Source: Pseudomonas brassicacearum
GTDB taxonomy: Bacteria; Pseudomonadota; Gammaproteobacteria; Pseudomonadales; Pseudomonadaceae
DNA length: 64,000 bases
Direction: 5' to 3'
NCBI RefSeq assembly: GCF_009601685.2
Contig: NZ_CP045701.2
Span: forward strand, 2,356,001-2,420,000
Both the position numbers and the translations under genes were made by a program. A model generated the notes under the pieces. The model saw only the letters and a program-made list of their open reading frames with translations. It ran no database searches and was not told the DNA's origin. Below are positions 57,469 to 64,000 of this stretch, one piece after another. Positions within the stretch are counted from its first letter, which is position 1. Each line of letters opens with the position of its first letter.

Positions 57469-58005
57469 TCCGTTGAAAATGTCGGGGCATTAAAGGTGGG
57501 TTTGCGGCTCGCGAAATACGGGGCATCGAATCCATAGGTTCTACGGCAGGAGTGCTTCACGATCCCATCCAGTTATCCAAGAAATCCGTGAGTATGTCTG
57601 TGGATAACTGCGCTGAAGCCAGGTAGGCAGGGCGTTTTAACGGGTGCTCAAAAAATCTACAGGCAGATTGGTATCATCCCGCCGCAGGCCATTGAGTTTA
57701 AAAAGGGCGCTGAAAATCGGGATCACCTTGCATGCATGTTCATCGACGCCATCCGAGAAGTGGCGAGCTGGGCAGCGGGAATTTCAGACAACAAAAAGCC
57801 CGCGCATGACGGGCTCTCTGTATGGGGTCAAATCCTTTTGTCTGTTCAATCTAGGCTTCGTACTGTAAATATTTCGTGAAAAGCATGCTGCGGGAGCGAA
57901 ATAACCGGCATTTGGTCGGATTTTTTGTCGATAGCAAGACAGGGCGCAAACAAAATCCCGGGCAAAGGCCCGCGTAAGGCGGGCCTCTCCATGAAGAGAG
58001 ATCGG
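57469..58005. other. Intergenic region with tandem terminator-like hairpins
   Basis: Frames here (for example 57644-57868) show no family. Two hairpins lie at 57797-57815 and 57966-57986 and fit termination of the leftward Aer gene. Nothing else recognised. Confidence 0.45.
57960..57986 (-). terminator. Terminator of the Aer-type gene
   Basis: On the minus strand AGGCCCGC, loop CTTAC, GCGGGCCT then TTGCC, 20 bases after the stop at 58006. A second hairpin, AGCCCG...CGGGCT followed by TTTTT on the minus strand, lies at 57792-57815. Confidence 0.65.
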
Positions 58006-59571
58006 TTATCGGTTAAACCGCTCGACCAATGAGTACTGCGTGGACGCGGTCCTGGTCAGTTCCTTATTCAGATCTGCCGATTGGTGCGCCTGTTCCGAGG
58101 TTTTATCGGCCAAGTGGGCGATGGTTGTAATGTTTCGGCTGATTTCCTCGGCGACGGCAGTTTGCTCTTCAGTGGCCGCGGCAATCTGGGTGGTCATCTC
58201 GGTGATGTGGGAGACCGCTTCGCTGATGCCCACCAATGCCTTGTCTGCCTCCAGTACCCAGGTCACACCTTCCTGGGCCTGACGATGCCCGCTCTCCATG
58301 GTCTGCACGGCGTTGTTGGACGACGCCTGGAGCTTGGTGATCAGGTCATGGATCTGGGTGGTGGATTGCGAGGTGCGTTGGGCCAGTTGACGAACCTCAT
58401 CGGCCACGACGGCGAAACCCCTGCCCATGTCGCCGGCGCGCGCTGCTTCGATGGCGGCATTTAATGCCAGCAGATTGGTCTGGTCGGCGATTCCTTTGAT
58501 CACGTCAACGACTGTGCCTATTTCATTGCTGTCCTTGGCCAGCTGTGCAACGGTCAGGCCTGTCTCGCCGACCGCGGCGGAGAGGCGCTCGATAGCCTCT
58601 CGGGTGTCTCGGGCCACATCGCGGCCGCGATTGGTCAGCAGGTTGGCTTGTTGAGTAGCGTCAGCCGTGCGCTGGACGTGGCTGGCGACTTCCTGGGTGG
58701 TCGCGGCCATCTGGTTGACCGCGGCAGACACCTGTTCGGTTTCGACGCGCTGACGATCCAGCCCTTTGGAGCTGTCCGTGGCAAGTACATCGGATTGTTC
58801 CGCCAGTTTGCTGAGTTGCTCGGCGGTGTCTTGCAGGCGCGTCAGGCAAGTCTTCAGGCGCGAAGTCTGGCTGACGAAGGCGGTTTCCAGGCGTGCTTGT
58901 GGTCCGCGCGCATCGCTGTACATCTGAGCGATCAGTAAATCGGAGGTAGAGGGCTCTGCCATCCGCAGCAGGCGCAAAGTTCCTCGCATCTGCCAGCGTG
59001 ACGAGAGCAAGCCGATCGGCACGGCGATGCCTACGGCCACGGCAATTGCAACAGGCGTGCTGAAGAACAAGCCGCCCAGGGTGCCTGCCAGCCCCATGGC
59101 TAAGAACGGCAAGCAATCCAGCAGGGACGCTTGCCAAGCATCTTGGCGGGGGACAGCTGGTTTTCCCTGGCTGATGCGCTTATACAGGGATTCAGCTCGA
59201 CGAATCTGATCAGTCGTCGGTTTGACTCTGACCGACTCAAAGCCCACCACTTGGCTGCCTTCAAATATCGGTGTGACGTAGGCGTTGACCCAGTAGTGAT
59301 CGCCATTTCTGGAGCGGTTCTTGACGATACCCATCCACGGGCGGCCTTGCTTGAGAGCCCCCCACATATGGGCAAATACGGCAGGCGGGACGTCAGGATG
59401 GCGGACGATATTTTGCGGGGCGCCAATTAGATCGGTTCTATCAAAACCACTGATCTCGACGAAGGCGTCGTTGCAGTACGTGATAACGCCTCGATCATTG
59501 GTCGTCGAGATGAGTTTCTGGTGGGGGGCGAGTGAAATTTCACGCTGCGTAACTGGCTGATTATTTCTCAT
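58006..59571 (-). CDS. aer: Aer-type PAS aerotaxis receptor
   Basis: 521 residues, the exact length of P. aeruginosa Aer. PAS domain (about 10-120: [42 protein letters not shown]), membrane anchor of two hydrophobic stretches (about 150-195), signalling domain with tip [41 protein letters not shown]. Senses redox or oxygen through flavin in the PAS domain. ATG 59571 ([12 protein letters not shown]) with AAGGA before it is chosen over 59640. Confidence 0.92.
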   Translation of the reverse strand: MRNNQPVTQREISLAPHQKLISTTNDRGVITYCNDAFVEISGFDRTDLIGAPQNIVRHPDVPPAVFAHMWGALKQGRPWMGIVKNRSRNGDHYWVNAYVTPIFEGSQVVGFESVRVKPTTDQIRRAESLYKRISQGKPAVPRQDAWQASLLDCLPFLAMGLAGTLGGLFFSTPVAIAVAVGIAVPIGLLSSRWQMRGTLRLLRMAEPSTSDLLIAQMYSDARGPQARLETAFVSQTSRLKTCLTRLQDTAEQLSKLAEQSDVLATDSSKGLDRQRVETEQVSAAVNQMAATTQEVASHVQRTADATQQANLLTNRGRDVARDTREAIERLSAAVGETGLTVAQLAKDSNEIGTVVDVIKGIADQTNLLALNAAIEAARAGDMGRGFAVVADEVRQLAQRTSQSTTQIHDLITKLQASSNNAVQTMESGHRQAQEGVTWVLEADKALVGISEAVSHITEMTTQIAAATEEQTAVAEEISRNITTIAHLADKTSEQAHQSADLNKELTRTASTQYSLVERFNR

Positions 59572-60217
59572 TCCGACTGTTCCTTGATTCCGTGAAAGGT
59601 CATCGGCCAGTAATTGAAAAAAATTAGCGGCGCGCTTCAAAAAATTCTTTTATAACAACGAGTTATATTAATGCGCTTGAGTTGTTTTTTGATCCGGATC
59701 GCTCTTGAGTATAGGTTTGGTTTTGATTAAAAAACCATTGTTACAATCGAAAAGGCTAGCTCTTTTATTAACAAGCAGTCAGTTGACTATCGATGTTCTT
59801 CCAGTGCTACTTCCTACGCGAAGATCATTGCCAGCATTCTTCAACCTGGACTTGGCTAAGGAACGGAGCAAAAGGGGCCATCTGAAGCCGCATGACGCAA
59901 CGCGCAAATGCCGTAAGGCACCTGCCAATGTCCTGACGCTAACGTAGAGATGGCGACAAGGCGCTGAACTTGGAAGGGCGCAGGGCGGACCGATCCGGAG
60001 CGCTTGATGATGCTGATAAAAACAACTCATCCCAAACTGACGAACTGGGTGTACAGGTTCATCCTCCACGCCGCACAGCGCTTGCCGGCTCCGGGTGTTA
60101 ATTAGGTGCTTGTATTGCTGCCGCTATTGCCGATGGTGTGGCAGGTGGCAGGTGGCAGGTGGCAGGTGGCAGGTGGCAACGGCCATGGAAATGAAACGGT
60201 ACGCGCCGAACCTGCTT
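59572..60217. other. Intergenic region, AT-rich then repeat-bearing
   Basis: 59590-59790 is clearly AT-richer than the rest and holds the aer promoter region. Frames at 59705-59947 and 59779-60069 show no recognisable family. A heptanucleotide tandem repeat occurs at 60139-60180. Confidence 0.5.
60139..60180. repeat. Heptanucleotide tandem repeat (TGGCAGG)5-6
   Basis: Five exact copies of TGGCAGG and a sixth ending TGGCAAC, 42 bases, 38 bases beyond the GntR stop. The 7-base unit shifts frame with each copy change. Confidence 0.9.
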
Positions 60218-61219
60218 TCAGCTCAGCCTGGTCAGATACTCCGGCACTTGTTGCTCAGGGAGCACTGACAGAACTTTCAACCGCTGCAACATGCGTTGGC
60301 GGGCGCGGTGAAGGTGTTCCTTGAGGTTCAGCGCTGCTGCGTCGAATGCGCCATGCAATAGCAGCTCTAGAATCAGACGGTGCTCGGCCAGCATGGCTTC
60401 GTCGGGACCGAGGCCCAACTGACTGTAAAAAATCCGACTGATGATCCTGGGGCTCTGGGGCTGCCGGATCAGCGTAGCGATCTTGCGATTGTTTATTCCG
60501 GCGAGGCAGTGGTAGTGCAGGTCTTCTTCAAGTCGTTCGATGCAAGCCAGGCTGCAATGTGGGTTGCTCTGTGCCTCTTTAACCCGAGCCAGCATCGCTT
60601 CAAGGGCTTGCCGGCTAAGCCCTGGTGCGCTCTGGCGTAACGCCTCAGGTTCAAGGCAGGCGCGCAACTCGTAGTCTTCGGTGACCTCCCTGGCGGTGAG
60701 CGGGCCGGCCAGCCACTGGGAGTAGGGTTCCTTTTCCACCAGGCCGCGGTCACGCAGACGCATCAATGCCTCGCGTATCACCGCCCGACTGACGCCGTAA
60801 TGCTCGGCCGCCTTTTGCTCGTCGAGTCGATAGTGCCCGAAGGCAATACAGGTCGATAAAGCCGAGCCAATCTCGTCGAACATCCGCTCGCCCAATGGGC
60901 GGGTATCGACCAGTTCTTCGCTGCTATCAAGGCCAAGTTGCTTGTGGGTAACGGCCAACCGCAGTGGCTCCACTTCAACCCCCTTCGGATTGACCAGATA
61001 ACCGCGGCCATCGAATCGACTGATCAAGCCTTCCTTATGCAGCAGGTCCAATGCTTTGCGCACCGGGACGCGGCTGGTTCCAAACAGCTCGGCCAGAGGT
61101 GCTTCGAGCAGGACGAGCCCTTGAGCCACCTCTCCATTCACGATGGCGTCACGCAGGACCTGGCGGATCATGGCGTAGCGCGATGCAGTGCGGTAATCCT
61201 CGGCGGTCATCGATCTCAT
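60218..61219 (-). CDS. GntR-family regulator with two winged-helix domains and FCD domain
   Basis: 333 residues, longer than the usual 220-250 of the FadR subfamily. The first GntR winged helix is at about 10-75 (YAMIRQVLRDAIVNGEVAQG, LFGTSRVPVRKALDLLHKEGLISRFDGRGYLV), the second at about 105-170 (ERMFDEIGSALSTCIAFGHYRLDEQKAAEHYGVSRAVIREALMRLRDRGLVEK). An FCD effector domain follows (about 185-320: YELRACLEPEALRQ, LHYHCLAGINN, EHRLILELLLHG). Divergent from the amidase-deacetylase-MFS set, which it presumably controls. ATG 61219 or 61210 is possible. Confidence 0.88.
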   Translation of the reverse strand: MRSMTAEDYRTASRYAMIRQVLRDAIVNGEVAQGLVLLEAPLAELFGTSRVPVRKALDLLHKEGLISRFDGRGYLVNPKGVEVEPLRLAVTHKQLGLDSSEELVDTRPLGERMFDEIGSALSTCIAFGHYRLDEQKAAEHYGVSRAVIREALMRLRDRGLVEKEPYSQWLAGPLTAREVTEDYELRACLEPEALRQSAPGLSRQALEAMLARVKEAQSNPHCSLACIERLEEDLHYHCLAGINNRKIATLIRQPQSPRIISRIFYSQLGLGPDEAMLAEHRLILELLLHGAFDAAALNLKEHLHRARQRMLQRLKVLSVLPEQQVPEYLTRLS

Positions 61220-61510
61220 ACGCTTCTCGAAAGGCGGGGGAAGATTCTCGCACAAGTCTGTTGTCACCGTGGACCACGTCATTTGTGCGCGTTCGTAGGG
61301 CCGTTGTTACGATTTTGCACCAAAACGGATATTTTCTAATAAGTACATTATCAGGGTGCCTTAGCTAATTCTGCGCAGAATGCTTTGCGCAAAGGAGTAC
61401 CAACCCGATTGGCAAGGTGTCTAGTTCGAGTGCTGGGCGTAGGCTGATGGCTATAGGTTACCGCTCAGACGTTCCTTCCGTATTCAGTTTGGCACGCTAT
61501 CTGCTCTATA

Positions 61511-61539
61511 AAACGTACATTTTAATAATGAATACGTTT
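61511..61539. promoter_or_regulatory. Candidate palindromic operator upstream of amidase
   Basis: AAACGTA (61511-61517) and TACGTTT (61533-61539) are perfect inverted arms around 15 AT-rich bases, 13 bases before the amidase ATG. A related AAGTACATTAT occurs at 61341-61351 nearer the GntR start. Fits a repressor site for the divergent GntR protein. Confidence 0.5.
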
Positions 61540-61552
61540 GTTGGTGGATCAG

Positions 61553-62929
61553 ATGGCCCATACCAGTCCTCAATTACCGCTTGAGTCCGATGCATTGGCG
61601 ATGGCGGACGCATTCGCCTCGGGCAGCAGCGACCCGGTCAAGGCATTGGAAGAAACGCTGGCCAGGGTGGCGCAAGTCGATGACGTGTTCATCTCTCTCT
61701 GTTCGGCGCGTGCCTTTCGCGAAGCCCACTCATCAGCCGCACGCTGGAAGGCCGGACAGCCGGCAAGCGCACTGGACGGCGTACCCATTGCCTGGAAAGA
61801 CATGTTCGACGTCGCAGGCAGCCCAACCACCGCAGGCGCAGCCGTGCGCCGCGACATTACGCCAGCGCTGCTTGACGCGAATGTCGTAGGTCAACTGGCT
61901 AAAGCCGGAATGGTCAGTGTGGGGAAAACAAACCTTAGCGAGTTCGCTTACTCAGGCCTTGGACTCAATCCCCATTTTGGAACGCCGCACAATCCAGTCG
62001 GGCTGGACCAGCCACGCATTCCGGGCGGCTCGTCCTCAGGCTCAGCGGTCGCGGTCGCGGCGGGAATCGTACCGATTGCCATGGGCACGGACACCGCAGG
62101 GTCAATCCGAATTCCAGCGGCCTTCAATGGGCTGGTGGGATTTCGCAGCAGTTGCAGGCGTTACAGTCGCGAAGGCGTCTTTCCGCTCGCGCATACCCTC
62201 GACAGTGTCGGGCCTCTGACACGTAGCGTGCGTGATGCCTTGGCTATCGATGACATCCTGTGCGGGCGCACCAAGTCGACATCACTCATCCCCCGCGGTC
62301 TGGCAGGGCAGCGTTTTTGGGTCGACCAGTCGGCCCTTGAGGATGCACGTGTAGAACCTGCGGTGCGTGACAACCTGCTGAACTGCTTGAGCGTATTGAA
62401 AGATCACGGTGCGCTGATTGACCTGCGGCCTTCGCCAGCCTTTCAAGCGACGCTTCAGCTTATCGAGGCGCAAGGCTGGCTTGGCGCCCCTGAGGCTTTC
62501 GCTCTGCATCAGCCTCTGCTCGACAGCGATGCCGCCACCCGACTCGACCCCCGCGTGCGACGCCGTCTGGAAGCCGCACGTGCATTTCCCGCCAGCCAGT
62601 TGATCAACCTCCACAGCGCGCGCAACCGGCTGCAGCAACAAATGACCGATGAGCTGGATGGCGCGTTTTTGATTACACCGAGCGTAGCCCATGTGGCGCC
62701 ACCTCTGTCGCCACTGGAAGCCGATGACGAGCTGTTCGTGCGCACCAATCTCGCGACGTTGCGCCTGACCATGCCCGGCAGCTTGCTGGATCTGCCGGGA
62801 GTGTCACTGCCCAGCGGCCGCGATGCGCTCGGTTTGCCCACCGGCATGTTGATTAGTGCGCCTGCGGGTGAAGACTTTCGATTGTTGCGCGCGGCGCTGG
62901 CAGTGGAAGCCGCGTTGCGCCAGCCCTGA
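61553..62929 (+). CDS. Amidase-signature hydrolase (GatA/AtzF-like)
   Basis: 458 residues. Catalytic Lys in VPIAWKDMFDV, cis-Ser and nucleophile Ser in IPGGSSSGSAVAVAAG and GTDTAGSIRIPAAFNGLVGF: the full Ser-cisSer-Lys set. Releases ammonia from an amide. ATG 61553 is favoured by GGTGG before it; 61538 is an alternative. It probably forms an operon with the deacetylase 39 bp downstream. Confidence 0.88.
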   Translation: MAHTSPQLPLESDALAMADAFASGSSDPVKALEETLARVAQVDDVFISLCSARAFREAHSSAARWKAGQPASALDGVPIAWKDMFDVAGSPTTAGAAVRRDITPALLDANVVGQLAKAGMVSVGKTNLSEFAYSGLGLNPHFGTPHNPVGLDQPRIPGGSSSGSAVAVAAGIVPIAMGTDTAGSIRIPAAFNGLVGFRSSCRRYSREGVFPLAHTLDSVGPLTRSVRDALAIDDILCGRTKSTSLIPRGLAGQRFWVDQSALEDARVEPAVRDNLLNCLSVLKDHGALIDLRPSPAFQATLQLIEAQGWLGAPEAFALHQPLLDSDAATRLDPRVRRRLEAARAFPASQLINLHSARNRLQQQMTDELDGAFLITPSVAHVAPPLSPLEADDELFVRTNLATLRLTMPGSLLDLPGVSLPSGRDALGLPTGMLISAPAGEDFRLLRAALAVEAALRQP

Positions 62930-62968
62930 AACCCACGACTGATTTGATAAAACCGCAGGAGAACAATG

Positions 62969-63847
62969 ATGGCTAAAGAAATTCTGTGCGCCTTCGGCGT
63001 CGACGTAGACGCCGTGGCAGGCTGGCTGGGCTCGTATGGTGGTGAGGATTCGCCTGACGATATTTCCCGCGGCCTGTTCGCCGGCGAAATTGGCGCCCCG
63101 CGCTTGCTCAAGCTATTCGAGCGTTACGGCCTGCGCACCACTTGGTTTATTCCCGGGCACTCGATGGAAACCTTCCCCGAGCAGATGAAGGCCGTGGCCG
63201 ACGCCGGCCACGAAATCGGCGTGCACGGCTACAGCCACGAAAACCCGATTGCCATGACCGCCGAGCAGGAAGAAATCGTGCTCGATAAATCCATCGAGCT
63301 GATCACCCAGGTCACCGGCAAACGCCCCACTGGCTATGTCGCGCCGTGGTGGGAGTTCAGCAAAGTCACCAACGAGCTGCTGCTGAAAAAAGGCATCAAA
63401 TACGACCATAGCCTGATGCACAACGACTTCCACCCCTACTACGTACGCAAGGGCGACAGCTGGACCAAGATCGACTACAGCCAGCATCCCGACACCTGGA
63501 TGAAACCCTTGGTGCGCGGTGAAGAAACCGATCTGGTGGAGATTCCGGCCAACTGGTACCTCGACGATTTGCCGCCGATGATGTTCATCAAAAAGGCCCC
63601 CAACAGTCACGGTTTCGTCAACCCACGTCACCTCGAGGAAATGTGGCGCGACCAATTCGACTGGGTCTACCGCGAACACGACTACGCGGTGTTCACCATG
63701 ACTATCCACCCCGATGTATCCGGTCGCCCGCAAGTGCTGCTGATGCTTGAACGTCTGATCGAACATATCCAGAGCCATGCCGGCGTGCGCTTCGTCACTT
63801 TCGACGAAATCGCCGACGACTTTGTCCGTCGCCAACCCCGTACCTGA
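62969..63847 (+). CDS. Polysaccharide-deacetylase-family hydrolase (PuuE/PgdA-like)
   Basis: 292 residues. NodB-homology landmarks: [17 protein letters not shown] (Asp-x-Asp motif), [29 protein letters not shown] (His-x-x-x-His), [10 protein letters not shown] and [13 protein letters not shown]. The opening resembles allantoinase PuuE and HpPgdA proteins, which act on small amides or peptidoglycan, rather than chitin deacetylases. Start 62969 with AGGAG seven bases before. Between an amidase and an MFS gene, so a small-molecule catabolic role is more likely than wall modification (inference). Confidence 0.87.
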   Translation: MAKEILCAFGVDVDAVAGWLGSYGGEDSPDDISRGLFAGEIGAPRLLKLFERYGLRTTWFIPGHSMETFPEQMKAVADAGHEIGVHGYSHENPIAMTAEQEEIVLDKSIELITQVTGKRPTGYVAPWWEFSKVTNELLLKKGIKYDHSLMHNDFHPYYVRKGDSWTKIDYSQHPDTWMKPLVRGEETDLVEIPANWYLDDLPPMMFIKKAPNSHGFVNPRHLEEMWRDQFDWVYREHDYAVFTMTIHPDVSGRPQVLLMLERLIEHIQSHAGVRFVTFDEIADDFVRRQPRT

Positions 63848-63871
63848 CACCCACCCTCCGAGGCGCGATTC

Positions 63872-64000
63872 ATGTCTATCTACAACAAGCTTGACCTGAC
63901 TGGCTGGAAACCCCGGCAGTTGACGTCCCAGGAAGTACGTTTCGCCACCTGGATCGCCTTCTTCGCCTGGGTGTTTGCGGTGTATGACTTCATCCTGTTC
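63872..64000 (+). CDS. MFS transporter, N-terminal fragment (cut by window end)
   Basis: 43 codons visible: MSIYNKLDLTGWKPRQLTSQEVRF then the first membrane segment TWIAFFAWVFAVYDFILF, the opening of a major-facilitator symporter of the metabolite:H+ type. 24 bp after the deacetylase stop, so probably the uptake component of this gene set. The rest is outside the window. Confidence 0.7.
   Translation, partial: MSIYNKLDLTGWKPRQLTSQEVRFATWIAFFAWVFAVYDFILF

Noticed and set aside
57573..57612. TTATCCAAG and TGTGGATAA resembling DnaA boxes
   Set aside because: Only two boxes, no AT-rich unwinding element or replication genes nearby; expected by chance at this length.
57644..57868. 74-codon frame containing a hairpin
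   Set aside because: It runs through the terminator-like hairpin at 57797-57815 and has no recognised family.

Overview
The window reads as chromosomal DNA of a Pseudomonas of the fluorescens group. The evidence is the gacA-uvrC-pgsA-tRNA-Gly string with a TTG-started gacA, a cobN plus magnesium-chelatase-like gene pair, a 3-hydroxybutyrate cluster with a sigma-54 activator (hbcR type), high GC with strong third-position bias, and many copies of two intergenic inverted-repeat families typical of this group (GTAGGAGCTG...CAGCTCCTAC and GTGGGAGC...GCTCCCAC). All identifications come from reading the translated sequence; no database search was run.

Left part, about 1-39 kb, looks like ordinary core or flexible-core genome. 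It holds the 3' end of cobN and a chlI/chlD locus joined by what looks like a textbook -1 programmed frameshift site (1-2.6 kb); a phospholipase-D-like pair separated by one in-frame stop (2.7-4.4 kb); an amino-acid ABC transporter followed by RidA, an IclR regulator, a D-amino-acid deaminase-like PLP enzyme and a KDG-type sugar kinase (5.2-11.9 kb); a parvulin, a PAS hybrid histidine kinase and a PilT/PilU ATPase (12-16 kb); the acetoacetate/3-hydroxybutyrate genes with a candidate sigma-54 promoter (16.3-22.4 kb); a small TIGR02450-like protein and a soluble PAS-PAS chemoreceptor of the BdlA type (22.5-24.2 kb); a yejABEF-like peptide importer, a second parvulin, a lipase and an Ig-like-repeat protein (24.2-32.7 kb); and a DAHP synthase preceded on its own strand by an aromatic-rich leader peptide, a terminator and a second tyrosine-rich small ORF (32.9-34.5 kb). 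A C-N hydrolase/GNAT pair and gacA-uvrC-pgsA-tRNA-Gly close this part.

The part right of tRNA-Gly (39.15 kb onward) looks accessory. Immediately downstream is a zinc-starvation module: a candidate Zur box at 40176-40195 sits between a DksA paralogue lacking two zinc-finger cysteines and an almost gapless rightward run of hisI, yidD, gamma-carbonic anhydrase, dihydroorotase, thrS and a PTPS/QueD-like gene, ended by a convergent His-rich gene. The 3' end of the tRNA gene recurs at 45957-45976 and, with the downstream terminator, at 48024-48081, so the locus looks like a stack of tRNA-targeted insertions without a surviving integrase. The second compartment carries an orphan C-terminal piece of a molybdenum hydroxylase and a small secreted protein.

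From 48 to 64 kb come a Tat-exported nitroreductase-like protein next to an integron attC-like remnant, LysR/LysE, AraC with an aaeBXA-like efflux set, a uronate-dehydrogenase-like gene, an EAL protein, a small P-loop kinase, an Aer-type aerotaxis receptor, and a GntR regulator with two winged-helix domains. The last lies divergent from an amidase/polysaccharide-deacetylase/MFS gene set cut by the window end. None of the REP-like repeats seen left of 33 kb was noticed right of 39 kb, in keeping with later acquisition.
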